In this document: positions 25,704-38,342 of the stretch, piece after piece
Numbering within the stretch: the first letter of the stretch is position 1
How the letters are laid out: each line of letters starts with the position of its first letter
Origin: Acanthosoma haemorrhoidale
Taxonomy: Eukaryota > Arthropoda > Insecta > Hemiptera > Acanthosomatidae
Assembly: GCA_930367205.1 (NCBI GenBank)
Contig: OV884012.1
Location: 31,964,796 to 32,028,795 of the forward strand
Reading direction: 5' to 3'
DNA: 64,000 nt
Program-made: the position numbers and the translations under genes
Notes under the pieces: generated by a model
What the model was told of the DNA's origin: nothing
Databases searched by the model: none
What the model saw: only the letters and a program-made list of their open reading frames with translations

Positions 25704-25739
25704 TATATAAGCGGGTGGATGGCCGGAACTTAGTTCAGT
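25704..25739 (+). promoter_or_regulatory. hAT core promoter: TATA box + initiator
   Basis: TATATAAG at 25704-25711 is followed by the arthropod-type initiator TCAGT at 25735-25739. The initiator A at 25737 lies 33 nt from the first T of the box, the canonical spacing. The transcript would have a leader of about 115-150 nt before the transposase ATGs. Confidence 0.7.
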
Positions 25740-25883
25740 CCTATTCGAGCTACCGTGGTGATAAGTTTGCTTTGTGACTTTGTGTGCATCTTGAGTGCTT
25801 ACTAATTATACCTATTTTCTTATTAAGTTTATCGAACGATAAGTAAATGAAAATGATGTCTGGTGGAAGGAAACGAAAAGTAG

Positions 25884-27641
25884 ATGCAGAGGGTCGCCAG
25901 TTTCATTCTTCAATTCTTCTTTATCTTGCACAATGGTAAGCCTATTTGTTTGATGTGTAATGAATCCATTTCGGTGATGAAAGAATTCAATATAAAGAGG
26001 CATTACTCAACTAAGCATCCTACGCTGCTCTCACTGACAGGACAAATAAGAAAAGACAAAATCCAGAAACTTACCGCAAATTTGGAAAAACACCAGCAAA
26101 TATTTCATAGACAAAGAACACAACTTGATAATGTTGTGAAAGCTAGTTTTATAGTTAGTTCAAAATTGGCAAAGTCATTGAAACCATTTGCCGAAGGAGA
26201 ATTTATCAAGGAGTGTATGTCAGAAGTTTGCAGTGTTTTGTGTCCGGAAAAGAAAAATGAATTTGAAAAAATTAGTTTGTCAAGACGAACCGTTGTACGA
26301 CGTATAGAAATGATGGCTAATGATATAAAAACAACATTGACTGGCCGTATGACTGGTATTGAATCATTTTCCATAGCATTAGACGAGAGCACCGATTTGT
26401 CTGACATAGCTCAACTGGCTATATTTATTCGAGGTGTTGATAAAGAATTCACTATTACTGAGGAATTGCTTGCTTTACAGCCGCTAAAAGGAACCACTAC
26501 AGGAGAGGACATTTTTAATGAAGTTCAAAAGGTATTCACAAGTTTTGGCTTGCCATGGTCGAAATTAGTTGGAGTATGCACAGATGGTGCACCTTCTATG
26601 GTCGGCTTACGTAAAGGTTTCATCGGAATTTTGAATGAAAAAGCAACTGAATTAAATGTGCAAAAAGATGGTTTGATAGTCCTTCATTGCATTATCCACC
26701 AACAGAACTTGTGTTCTAAGTCCATTCGACTCCAGAATGTTATGAATGTGGTAGTAAAAACCATCAATTTTATTCGATCCCGAGGGCTTAACCATCGTCA
26801 GTTCAAGGCGTTTTTGGATGAAATATCAGCCGAGTATGACGACGTAACATATTATTGTGAAGTCAGATGGCTAAGCAAAGGGAAAATGCTGAAACGGTTT
26901 TACGAGCTTAGAAATGAGATAGCAGAATTTATGCAAATAAAAGATAAACCACTATCTGAATTGAGTGACGCAAAATGGATATGTGACTTAGCATTTCTTG
27001 TCGACCTTACAGGCCATTTGAATGATTTAAATTTGAAACTTCAAAAACAAGGACAGTTAGTAAATGATTTGTACAGCCATTTGAAAGCGTTTCAGAACAA
27101 AATCCGCTTGTGGGAGGCACATATGCTGTCTGGTAACAGTTACCATTTCACCACGCTCTCTGCGTATGAAAATATTGCTTACGCTCAATATGCTGAAGAA
27201 CTCAAGTTACTGTCGGAGCAATTTTCGATCAGATTTAGCGATTTCAAACACATGGAAGACTGTTTCAATTTATTTGCTACTCCAACAAAAAGTAATGTAC
27301 AAAATGCTCCAATACACTTGCAAATGGAGTTGATCGAGATTCAAGAAAACTCACTCCTAAAATCTAAATTTGAAGACGTGGAGTTGTGCGATTTCTACAA
27401 AAAATACCTCGAAGAAGACCATTTTCCGCAGCTTAGAAAATTTGCAAGAAGATTGATTTGTGCGTTTGGCAGTACTTATAAATGCGAACAGTTCTTTTCA
27501 TTGATGAAAGTTAATAAATCAAAACATCGTACAAGGCTGACTGACGATAATTTGGAAAATTCTTTACGTCTTTGTACCAGTGGAATTAATCCAAACATCG
27601 ATGAATTAGTTTCCCAAATTCAAGCTCAAGTGTCTCATTGA
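25884..27641 (+). CDS. hAT transposase (GTF2IRD2/ZBED-like), N-terminus frameshifted
   Basis: DDE-type transposase that would bind the element ends, cut them out and insert them elsewhere. 585 codons are open from ATG 25884. Residues 22-45 form a BED/C2H2-like zinc finger (C22, C25, H40, H45). Acidic residues of the RNase-H-like core are D167 in LDESTD and D234 in CTDGAPSM. The C-terminal hAT dimerisation region contains YKCEQFFSLMK, with E535 the likely third acidic residue, and TRLTDDNLENSLRL. This matches the hAT group that gave rise to vertebrate GTF2IRD2-type proteins. Upstream ATGs at 25847, 25853 and 25856 open a different frame (MMSGGRKRKVDAEGRQF) that is the typical start of this family. 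The two frames meet near 25890-25925, so one single-base indel separates an otherwise intact gene. Whether ATG 25884 makes an active protein is unknown. Confidence 0.92.
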   Translation: MQRVASFILQFFFILHNGKPICLMCNESISVMKEFNIKRHYSTKHPTLLSLTGQIRKDKIQKLTANLEKHQQIFHRQRTQLDNVVKASFIVSSKLAKSLKPFAEGEFIKECMSEVCSVLCPEKKNEFEKISLSRRTVVRRIEMMANDIKTTLTGRMTGIESFSIALDESTDLSDIAQLAIFIRGVDKEFTITEELLALQPLKGTTTGEDIFNEVQKVFTSFGLPWSKLVGVCTDGAPSMVGLRKGFIGILNEKATELNVQKDGLIVLHCIIHQQNLCSKSIRLQNVMNVVVKTINFIRSRGLNHRQFKAFLDEISAEYDDVTYYCEVRWLSKGKMLKRFYELRNEIAEFMQIKDKPLSELSDAKWICDLAFLVDLTGHLNDLNLKLQKQGQLVNDLYSHLKAFQNKIRLWEAHMLSGNSYHFTTLSAYENIAYAQYAEELKLLSEQFSIRFSDFKHMEDCFNLFATPTKSNVQNAPIHLQMELIEIQENSLLKSKFEDVELCDFYKKYLEEDHFPQLRKFARRLICAFGSTYKCEQFFSLMKVNKSKHRTRLTDDNLENSLRLCTSGINPNIDELVSQIQAQVSH

Positions 27642-27744
27642 TTTCGGTGTCGCTATTTAACTTTCGTAGTTTGTAACAATTCTAAATTTAACGATTTAAT
27701 TTAATGCTGTAGGTACCTATTTTTTCATTTCATTTTGTTATTTT

Positions 27745-27750
27745 AATAAA
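27745..27750 (+). other. Polyadenylation signal of the hAT transposase gene
   Basis: AATAAA about 100 nt after the stop codon and inside the element, followed by a T/G-rich stretch. Confidence 0.6.
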
Positions 27751-27919
27751 TTGTGTTGTAATAACATTGTCGTATTATTTCATGGCTGACTGATATCTAT
27801 CGCTAAAAATTATGAACACTACTTTAAAATGCACTACTTTTAAACGCGGCCCGCGAACGTATTTGCACACTAAAGTTTGGCCCATAACATGTCAAAGGTT
27901 GCCCATACCTGATTTAAAG

Positions 27920-30701
27920 GCATACCAAACAAAGTTTGGTGATTTTTTTGAATTATACAAATTGATTTTTTTATGTAAGTGCCAATAATTTCATTGTCGA
28001 TAATCATCTACCAAATAAGTGGACCACCGCTTGAAAATCGTTTAATGTTTAATTAAAAGGACATTATAACTTTTTTTTTGGATCGTATGGTTTGGAAAAC
28101 TAAAAATTATAACTTACGTTTTCAGCATTGCTTTAAAGAGTAATAAACCTAAACCAAAATTATCCATTTTGAGCGAGCAGGGAAAAACATTAGGTACCAA
28201 AATAAAGTGGTAGCCCGTTTTCGGACCACTTCTTCTATCCTACACTAGAATTACTGGGCACAACAGAGGTTCCAAATGCCAAGTTAAGTGTATTAACTTT
28301 TTTTTAAATGAAGTATAATAGGTATAGGCACTAGAATTTTCGCAGAGTAAGCAGCAAATCCCAAACAGCACTTGAATAGCCACACCACAATATCCTATAG
28401 ACCTTATATTGCAATGTTAAGTTACATGATAATAACGAACATGGAATGAGTGGAAAACACAAACAATAAGAAGACGTTGGATTGGTGGTTAACACTATAT
28501 TGCTAAAATATTTTTTTCATAATCTCAGATTGTTTTCCATGGTGAAAAAGAGAGTTAATGAAATTTTTAAATGAACCGTGAACGATTTTAAAAAACTTTC
28601 AAAAGAAAAATTAATAAAATTTCAATTTTCCGATCCGGAGAGCAGCACCACCATAATTTGCAATAGCCAACCTGAATCGGAAACGTTGATAATGACACGG
28701 CTAACGATAATGTATGGTGAAGAACCGGATGTTGATTAATGATCGTGGAGGCCGTTTGCTGATCAGCCGCCGGGGAATTTAATCAACCCTCGATATATTA
28801 TTCTCCCGAGGGCTTTATCCCAACTCAAAACATATCTGAATTTCTCATTATCTCTTTACCAACTGGTCTTTCTATCCAAGTTACTCAATAACTACTTGTG
28901 AATATGTTATGAGTTTTCAATGAAAACTTTTGATTAAAAGTTATGAATTGAATCTCAGCATACTTCTCATTCAGTAAAAACTTGTTTTTGCTTAATCCTT
29001 TTGAAGCTTTCTCTTGGGTAACGTTGTAATTAAATAGCTTCAACTCTCTATAGGGCTATATTCAACACGTATAATACAGGATGCTTGATTATTATTTAGT
29101 TTTAAAACGCAATAACCTAAATAATTGGATATTTTTAGTAATACTACAATTTAAGATGTTAAAGTTAGTTACCTAATAACAACAAATATAATTGCTTTTA
29201 GAAGTGAGATATGAGAGAAGCCCTTGTATAATTGTAATCTGTTCGAGAAGCGGTACACTTAGTTTTTGCTCCGAGCTCAATTTTCGCTGTTTCCGTCCCA
29301 TGTATCTTCAACGCTGGACCCTCTTTTTGTGCTACATTTGTTATACCCTCAAGGGAGAGAGCGTGTGTGTAGGGTGGAGGTGGAATTAAGTACAATCTTT
29401 GGTCTGTGTTGCCCAATTTTTTTAAAAGTGTTCCAATACAATTTATTGGACTTTCACCAGCATTGGAATTGGTTTTTTCTTTGCTGGTGTAAAAAAAAAC
29501 ATTTATTGGATAAAAGTATAATACAGAAATGTTTTTAATAAAAGTTGGTGTGAGGAATGTCCTTCAGTAAAAATTTGCTGCTTACACGTATGCCTATTGA
29601 CAATTTTTTGAACAATGATTAGACAACAAAAGGTCAGAAGAATACTGCTTGGAGCACCATGTTAAAATCTGAAAATGCAAATGTATCAATTTTCGTACAA
29701 TCCTAGCTGAAGGTAATTGTGAGTTATTCAATTTAATTACGGATGTATTATATTTAAGCCAACCTACATGTTCTAAATCTCCGTTTAAATATTTTACCAG
29801 AGTAAACTTCACAAGCCATATTATCATTGAAATGCTCTCATTTTTGGCGTTTTGATATATTTTGGGTGAAATAAATAAATGATTGAATTATTGCTTTGGT
29901 GCTTAATTTGAATAATTTGATTTTTAGCTCCATTTTATTTTTTGTAGTACGTCATTATATACTTCCAGGCGTCTGTGGCTTAAAGCTTGGTTACGGATGC
30001 TTGGAGTGGTATGTGTACAAGTAATTCATCATTGTATTTCGAGAGGCAAACTGAGTAACCACTCCAATACAGATGTACTCAATCCTACAAGAAAACCAAA
30101 ATGAATGGGGCCAGCTTAAACTAGCACCTCTCCTCTAAATCAGCGTCATCACGGTTTTTGTTTTTTATATTTTGCCAGGGGTGGTGTCTATTTAATATTG
30201 TTTATTTTTACCAACACTACACCATTAACCACCAATCTATGATGGCTATGTTATCTTTTATGTTATTAACAATTTCATATAAAGTAATTTATAAACCGAC
30301 CGACATTATATGCTAATCGCTTTTCATTACTATCACAATGACAGATAAAAGAAAAAAACGTTAAATTCTGTAACGACCTCGAAGAAAGTGTGGAATAATG
30401 GTTTCAGACCATTTACCCAGTTCCTGGCCTAGATATGTATTCGAATGCAATCCCCAGACTCGAGGGGGGCAGTATCTCCGTCAAATTGATATTGTTGTTG
30501 GTCCCTGGGCAGCCTTAATAGATATCGATGTTCACAGGCGCTGAGGGCCGCCTCTCAGCTAGATAGAGGAAAACCTCCTTCCTGCCTCTTGGATCAGGTC
30601 CAAGCCACGCAATAAAAATACATCCAAATTTTCTTACAAATATGAATTAATATTTATACTTATAATATTTTTTTATCAGTGTACAAACAAAATAAAACAG
30701 G
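27920..30701. other. Intronic sequence between hAT and LTR
   Basis: AT-rich; the GC-richer patches at 28640-28830 and 30370-30620 have no coding frame or terminal repeats that I can define. ORFs such as 29192-29538 are unsupported. Confidence 0.4.
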
Positions 30702-31606
30702 TATAGCGACCGCTAACTATATATGTAAATTACCCTACACTCTGGTTCATAATGTATTATAATAGAAAATGTAAATCTGTGTAAACTTCTGGTAATAAAT
30801 CAGAGAGAGGTCGGAAGTCGTAAACAAGTAACAGAAGATCGAGGGTGCGGCAATAAATCTAAGAGAATTAGTCCCCTGAGCCTATTATAATAGACCTTGA
30901 GTCACTTCCCTTGGTCATAAAAGTATGCTAGGAACCCTTTTGGACCCATGGGATAATAACCTTGCTATAGGTGGTCAAATAACCCAAGGGGGTGAGGCCC
31001 TAGCAGCCATATAAAACACACCCTTTGACCCCAACGGTCATAAAACTAAAAGGAAATGACTACCTGTGTATCGTAAAACATACCCGTGGCCGACAGGCTC
31101 CGCCTCCTGGCAGGGAAAGGGCACGGGTATTTATATCAAGGGGTTTTCGCCCTGAGACATTCTGTCTCTTAGTCTTCCGAACCACACTACGTGTAACTTG
31201 ACACCAGGGGCACTTGGCCCCTGGTAGGCCCCACTCTTCATTATTTTCTAGTTTCTACATACCGATAGCCGCTATCACCGTCACGATATGCCTACTCAGC
31301 CTTCCGCTACTCTACGACGGCACTTGGCCACACAGCCTATAGCAGACCTCTGACGACCCACGCTGCCGATCTCTCGCCCGAACTCTGAAAACTGGTCTTA
31401 TTCTTTATGAACCTCTGAACCTCATCCTGAACACTGTGTCTTGTCGGGACACATTCCTATCGATAAATGGAGTCAGATATTAACGCCTACATGGAACACG
31501 GTCCATGTTATTAACTACAGCAATCCGACAATTGTTGACCTCCGACAATTGTTCACCTTTTCCGACGATTGTTCACCTCCGACAATTGTTCAACTATATC
31601 CCGACA
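30702..31606 (+). mobile_element. Solo LTR-like copy of LTR family L1 (plus strand)
   Basis: Aligned in order with the LTR at 49212-50006 (opposite strand). Both start T(G/A)TAGCGACCGCTAACTA and have a CACCCTA/TACCCTA block just after. Both contain GTCGGGACACATTCCTATC/GTCGGGGCACATACCTATC then ATAAATGGAGTCA, and both end CCCGACA. A TATA-like TATTTATA at 31128-31135 with the start-like GAGACATTCTGTCTC after it fits the LTR promoter. No gag/pol follows, so it is a solo LTR or a remnant. Its first bases have mutated (TA for TG) and the 5-bp target repeat is no longer clear. Confidence 0.75.
31524..31594 (+). repeat. 17-20 bp minisatellite inside the LTR
   Basis: Four tandem units of TCCGACAATTGTTCACC with small differences. 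The related LTR at 49212-50006 has a single unit here, so the array expanded in this copy and explains part of its extra length. Confidence 0.8.
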
Positions 31607-34600
31607 CAGATATAAAGACAAGGAGCAGTATTGATAATTGGTCCAGGTCAGGGCTGTGAATTTTAGCTGCTAAGGACTATTTCCGATCCCAAGCTCCCTT
31701 AAGGAATTTTTCTTATTCAATCTCTGTGAATAAATGATAAGCTACTGAGAAGCGAATCAAGTTCATAAAACAAAACTAACCTATTAGCTCCTCAATTGTT
31801 ATTTTATGATTTATTTTTTAGTTTGGGGATTTATTATATCTATCTTGATTCATCTTAATATTAAAAATAAATTTTGGCATTGGGAATTTCGCGCGTTACG
31901 CACCGTAACGCTAGGCGCATACACTGTCATGAATTGGCCCTACATTTTTTTCTTAGTTTTCTGCTATAACACATATAATTCAATATCTTTAACAAATATC
32001 GCTACTTATTTATTGTTTTTTATTGTAATAGTTGTGTGATATCCTTGAATTTGTAACCTTAACTGATTTGTATGGTCGTCCACCATCCTTTCTTTCGATG
32101 TCATATTTTGTCAAGTGTGTTTTCAACATCTCACGTGTAAAATCTAGTTAGCTTATTTGGTTGTTTTTCGAAAAAAATGTAAGAACTATCCCCATGAGCC
32201 ACATTTGGTACCTAAGTAAATTTTGGTCATGACCATTTCTTTTAACATACGATTTGGTACCATGCTATATTTCGTTGTGATTTGATCGGTGCCACCCATG
32301 GACTCGTCGTATAACCTTATAACTTTTAAACGAAAAATATAAATTTTATTATTTTCTGCTTGGCAATATTTCTTAACATTCGTTCTTCAAACTGCTCCTA
32401 AAGTTGTGAAAAGATTCGTAACAACTTCATTTCCCTCTTATCAAAGGTCGACCCTGTTCACCATGCAAGGGTTCGAATCTTATCAGGAGTCCGACCGAAC
32501 CTCTAAAGACCCGGAACCAATCGACCGGAAACCAAATGATACTCAACGTCTAGCCGGATGAATTTGAAAGAAAAATGTATTCTTTCACTAAGTCATATAA
32601 CCTCCATAGATCGGAAAATTCCACAGCATATGGTTTTATTACCCCAAATGCAACTCACAAATACAAACTCCATCGACAATGCGGCAACTAGACTGCAGGG
32701 CTAAGTACAATGCCATCTGCGCCACGCAACTCAATGGCAGAAGAGGTAATTAATATAGCAATAATATCCATCTCCCTCAGTGCACTCAAATGTCTAGTCT
32801 AACTAATATGCTCTCCAAGAATGCAATAGTAGTGCAATTTCATTAATACATAACCATGTTAAATGAATTGATGATCAATTCCTACCATTTCTCTAAGCTT
32901 AATATTTGTCCATTATAGTTGGTTTCTTGTCGTTAAATACGAGAAAGATCTTAAGAGGATCTCCTGAACTTTAATTTGGAAAATCCTAATAGCCGAAAGT
33001 TAATTTTTTCACATAGTTTTAGTAATTATGTCTTTACTAAAACTTATACAGCATAATTAGGAAATCTTTTGAATATATCTTAATTATTTCAAATCTATGA
33101 GACTATTTTACCAATTAGCATTGAAGAGCATTAAATAACCAAACGAAGATGATCGAAAATTGTATGCACGTTTGTTGAGGAGTAATTTTGAAATATGAAA
33201 TAAAACGATGAAACGGTAAAACGCTAGATTATGTAAAAAATATTTATTTTTTAGTTTGGTGCCATTTAAAATTCAAATCAACGCACTTTGGGAAGAATGA
33301 ACGTTGTCTTGAATCATCACCGTTTAGAATAAAAGGAAAGAAGTTTATAGTATAAGACCCTTTTGATGGGGACCTTTGTAACAGATAATTAACAGGGTCA
33401 TAAAGGGAGGGAGAAAAACATGTCCTAGGCTTCAATATCCTTGCCGAACGACCTGAGGAATGGGTGCTCGTCACGCCAGCAAACATCAAGCTGTTTGTTT
33501 GTCAGTTGTATACACCATTCACACCAATAGTGAAGTAATAATCGTCGTGAAAAGTTGGGTTACTTTGCAACCAATAAGGTAGTTCTGGTTTTTTGAAATG
33601 TGTGTGATCGACGGTTTATGACAAATCCAAGTAGTTGACCCAAACAGACCTCCATCATTGTGAAATATTTGAAAAGCTACAAAATAGTTGGATTTTTTGT
33701 TCAGTTTTCGTCAACTTTTACGGAACCATAGTCGATTTAGGTTTTTTGAAAGGTATTTACACTAAATTTGCAACAATAGAAGACCCTATTAGTCATTGTA
33801 GATCAAACATTTCCCGAGATGCAGCTGTTTAAAATTGACGAGGTAAGTATGTTCATAATTTCAAAAGTATAGTTAGTAAAGTGTTATTGATTTCATATCT
33901 TAATTACAGAAAACTGACTTTACCTTTCATATATACATTTCATATATTATAGTAGAATATGAACATTTCTGTATGTATGTGTCAAGATGTATGAATCTAG
34001 TGTATGAAACATGTTTTGAAAAGGCTGGATGGGAGTAACAACGTAGGTAGTTTTCCCCTTCAAAGTTTTGTTGTTATGAAAGGGTCGCTGAGTTGGTAGG
34101 TGGTGGGAATCCCTTTCACAACCTGTCCTTCACCTCTCATTGCGTCTTTGCAGGGGTCGGAACAGTCACTTGAACACCTCAGACGCTAGAGTTAAGTTTC
34201 GTGACGCGTTTAAGTAAAAAATAACGTCATGATGAGTTCAAGACTCTCCATGGGTTCCCATTGCTTCATATGCAATTATTTTTGGTAGAGGTGAAATGAT
34301 TTTAGTGCAGTAAAAAGGGGTAAACATCCTCTTTGTGTCCGTTGTTGAGATTTTCGTCCATGGTGCACACCAAAAGAGGTACAATCCTGTGGGCACACGA
34401 AGAGAGATCAGCAAGACCTACTAGAAGCTTATCTGAGCACTTCAATTTTCAAGAGAACTGTTTCTTATGTAGGGTTTCTTCAAAACCAAGCCATCAAAAT
34501 AGTTTTCTTTCATAATGGTAACGATGTAACTACATAGATACTGAGAGATAGCAGTATAAAAATTATAAAACAAAATAAGAGAAAATAAAATATGTTGTGA

Positions 34601-37600
34601 CTTTTCTGGTAGGGTCAGATAGAAACATAAACGGATAAAATTAACTAGGTTTACATGAGTGTTTGGTATCGCAGATTGTGGGGCTGAACTGTAGCTAGTT
34701 GGAAGCATTGGGGGAGTATGGAAGAAGGGGTTTGGGTAGGCTGCATACAAACCGCTGTTATAAAATGATCGGGGAGGGGGGGCACCCAAGCTAAATGTTG
34801 GCATATCTTAAAACCGAGTTGTTTCCATTCAGCACGTCGAAGAAGAACTGAGATTTTCTCGTTCGGCCCAGCCTGGAGAGCGATTGTAAAAGCTCGAGAA
34901 GCAGACAGCCAATCAGAACTAATAGAGTAGACGCTATATAATTATTTATGAAAACGCTGCTGGTCGGCTTGTACTGATTGTCAATATTAAATCGGCATAA
35001 TGTTCAACGCTAATTACATCAAGTGGGTAGGTGAAAATACGAACCTTATCTCAATGAATCTTTTAGGCAATCCAAAGAATAGATAGTACCAAAGTTCTCA
35101 GTACCAAAATTCCACAAAAATGTATTGGACTTTTGCACATGTCTTGGAAGTTTTGAGGGTTCAATAGACGGTTAGACGTTAGATTTGAGTTTGTTTTTTT
35201 TAAACAAAACATTTCCGAAATCTAGAAAGTATTTCGCTCTAAATAAATGGAGTCAATTAAAAGGTAAATCAGTTTTGTACTCGATTTAATAACACTCTAA
35301 CTTGGTACCGACTCCAACGGTAAACAATTGTTTATTTTATTTCAATGTCAAAACTTCGGTTGTATGAATCGAAAAACAACAGAGAAAACTCTAAACCCTA
35401 AAAACACGGGTAGTGTCCGATATAATCCCGAGATAATCCTTGCTAAGTTTGATTGGTCCGATCCGCCAGAGCTGGGGATTTACCACTGTCACAAAAAGAG
35501 CGAACAAAACGCGCTCCAGGGTACATTCATGCCTGACTCATCATTAATTCAAGTACTTTCACTTGGCCGTGAATAAGCGGTGCAAATGTATCATGAAAAC
35601 AAATACTCGTTTAATATTTAGTAATGAGGTATTTAAGCACTAGCGTGTAGGCCCATTGCAACTGTTGGCAAATATTTGAATGGCAAACCCATGAGTGGAA
35701 CAAGTTTTTTTCTTCTTTTTTGATCTGGTATTCATGGTTAATTCCCTTTCAGTGACGCTTTTGTGCAGAGTTGCTCTTTTGGCTTAGCTCTAAGTTTAGG
35801 TGTTTGAACTTTTCTTTTCCATTTCCTATTCATTCCGTGGTGCTAGAAAAAAAAAAATACGTGGGTCAGTTTATTTTTAGTGAAGAGTTCGCATCTGCAA
35901 TGTTACGGTTTACTATAAATACCATTCAATACTGTTTCTGATAAACCATTATGACAAGAATACCTACTGCTAAAACATGCAAAGGTAAATCAATCTCATT
36001 GATTTTATGCTATCTATGTAATTTTGTAGCCGCGAAACTTAGCTTAAACATAGTTAAATAAATTAAATCGCAAGTATAGACTCACTAATTTTATTTTAAA
36101 TAGAGGACAAATTAAACTAACCCTAGCCTAAATAGTTATGTTGGCATTATCTGGATATAGAATGGCCACGTTCCTATTTTAATTTCCTATTTTCTCACTT
36201 ACAGGATATAAATTAGTTTGCTTTTGCTAAACTACACGAGAAAATAATTAATCTGTGTTTATTACAAATATCTTTCCAAGTGACGTCAGCCCTCTAGTAA
36301 AACCCTCCAGTAGAGCACAGCTATTTGTTATTGCAACGAAGTTCACAAGTGCTGTGTCATCGGAGTTTCTAAATGAAATGAAAACTTATTTGTGCTATTA
36401 GCGCGCTAGGGATACGTGTGTTCAAATTTGAATTTATAACGAAGAAGTGCAGTAGCTGAAGTGAGTAATTGGGTTATGCTAACTCTGAGCTGTCATTAGG
36501 AATTCAGTTGCATTAGAAATTTAAAAATTCATTTGAGGTTTTTAGATAAACAAAAAAAAAGATATTTATAAGACTTTAATTGACAGACCATTGAATAAAT
36601 AAAAGTTCCATGGCTGCCTGGAAGTTAAATGATTAGTACAATTTCGTGTTTGAAGAAAAATAGTATTTTTTTTCCGGAATAGATAGAAATACATTCACAG
36701 GGGGAACAAGGAAAAATCGTCGAGAAGGTAACAACAAGAAAAGGTGGATAAATAATGAGAAAGGGGCCTTGTACTCTGGGGGCAGCTGTATTATTTAAAG
36801 TAGAAGAACGCCAGAAATATAAATGTCTTACAAAATATTAAAAGTTATTATCTCGAATAGACCGTAAGAGATTACTTCAAACTTTGTACTTGTTTTATTA
36901 CCTTGTCTTTTCTAAATATTAATAAATGTCTTAATAGGAAAGGGAAATTTACTACCAAATGTAACATGAAATGTCTTCATGATGCATTGATCTACTTTAA
37001 GTCGTTATACCTTATAACTATAATCGCCATCATGGGGGGAAGTGGTAATTTGCTTATTGCTTAGTGATTGACACTATTTAAGTAAAGGGATCTCGTGACG
37101 GCAACTATAGGTTATTATAACCTGCTTATAGTATTGCTAATAGCTATAAATTTACTCCTTGCAAATTACTATTTTATCAATGTTTTAATGAGTTAATAAT
37201 TACACAAGTATTTGCTAATCTGACACTTGTAAATGATTTATGTATTCACTCTAGGTTTTGATTCAAGCTTTGAGTAATTACAAGTAGACCGTTGTTTAGG
37301 CACCATTAATGATGTAGCATGCCTGCATACAGTTTTATTATTCGAGTAATTACCATTAGTCCTTTGATCGGGTGCCAATGTGGCGTTCTGCCCCTTTAAA
37401 GTCTGAGGCTGAAAAGTACATTTTAATTTAATGTACACTTGTTTACTTTACATTCCCTATTCACATTCACCAATTTCAATAATTATTTATTTTATTTTCA
37501 GTGAGAATAAATTAAATGAAATCGTGCAGGAACAATAGTTAAGACAGTTAATTAGCATAGTTATTTTTGTATAATGCAAACTGTAGTATTTTTTTGTTAA

Positions 37601-37640
37601 TAATGCTACTCATGAAACTTTCTTTCTAAACTTTCTCTTT
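31607..37640. other. Intronic sequence, no gene assigned
   Basis: AT-rich overall. GC-richer patches at 32440-32720, 33380-33490, 34060-34260 and 34640-34900 have no clear identity. The minus ORF 34442-34804 starts with a Pro/Ser/Tyr-rich stretch and could be an exon, but I see no family motif. The remaining ORFs look random. Confidence 0.35.
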
Positions 37641-37650
37641 ATAATATTCC

Positions 37651-37873
37651 TTACTCTATTACTCCGCTTCCTCTTTCGCTTGCGAGGAAGGCAACAACCG
37701 TGTGGACTTGGGGGGCCCCTGTTTGTAAATATTGTATGAATGTGCGAACGAATGATAAATTGTAAATATGGTATGAATGAAAACACTTATCTCAATTATT
37801 TATTGCCTATTAAGTAAAGGCAGATTGTAATTTCATCATAATAAAGTTTTTATTGAGAAAAAAAAAAATAATA
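37651..37873 (+). mobile_element. 5'-truncated Jockey insertion (223 bp)
   Basis: Contains only the 3' UTR: CTCCGCTTCCTC onward, the TGTAAATATTGTATGAATG repeat, the stem-loop at 37804-37822, AATAAAG and a short A/AAT tail. Flanked by the perfect 10-bp target repeat ATAATATTCC (37641-37650 and 37874-37883). Confidence 0.92.
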
Positions 37874-37883
37874 ATAATATTCC

Positions 37884-38342
37884 AATGGAAACTAAAGCGA
37901 CCTCTAGAGTGAAAACCTAACGTTTTTTTCCTCACACGTAAGGAACAATTGTCAATAAAATTATAGGATATGAAATGAGGGGTCAGTAACCATTTTTGAC
38001 ATGAGGGCCATATTCAACTTGTACTTTTCATAGTAAGCAATTAACATTAATCCTAAGATTACAAAACTATGTTGGTTTGATAAACGTTCAACTGGATCCC
38101 CACTAATATAAAATGGGTGTCCTTCTCGAATGATTTCAACAATACAGTAATCAGACATTTAATTAATTGTGCTATTTGATTTTGTTCATACCTCAAGTGT
38201 TGTACCTAAACTAACTGTAATCCTCAATGTGAAATGTAACTTTTAAATTTCAATACCTTAGAGCATTTAGCTCAGTATAAAATAATGGTATATAACTGTT
38301 TATAGAAGTACCTTAACAATTTCTGTGATGTGCCTTTTGCAG
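37884..38342. other. End of intron 1
   Basis: AT-rich, ending in the acceptor TGTGCCTTTTGCAG at 38342. Nothing else is seen. Confidence 0.5.

Larger units (their letters stand above)
25398..27919 (+). mobile_element. Complete hAT transposon with 8-bp TSD
   Basis: The element proper is 25406-27911 (2506 bp), flanked by the perfect 8-bp direct repeat ATTTAAAG at 25398-25405 and 27912-27919, the size expected for hAT. The ends are short, imperfect inverted repeats: CGTATGTGGGCAAC on the left, and CAGGTATGGGCAAC as the reverse complement of the right end. GC-rich subterminal motifs (GGCCCGCGGGCC near the left, CGGCCCGCG near the right) may be transposase-binding sites. It carries one transposase gene on the + strand, in the sense orientation of intron 1 of the ankyrin gene. 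Confidence 0.93.

Noticed and set aside
31441..31659. Plus ORF over the LTR end
   Set aside because: Lies across the LTR and its minisatellite; the open frame follows from the repeat unit.
32450..32500. B-box-like GGTTCGAATC, possible tRNA or SINE
   Set aside because: No A-box at the right distance and no tRNA fold.
34442..34804. Minus ORF with a Pro/Tyr/Ser-rich start
   Set aside because: Low-complexity beginning followed by random-looking sequence; a possible donor exists but no homology that I can recognise.
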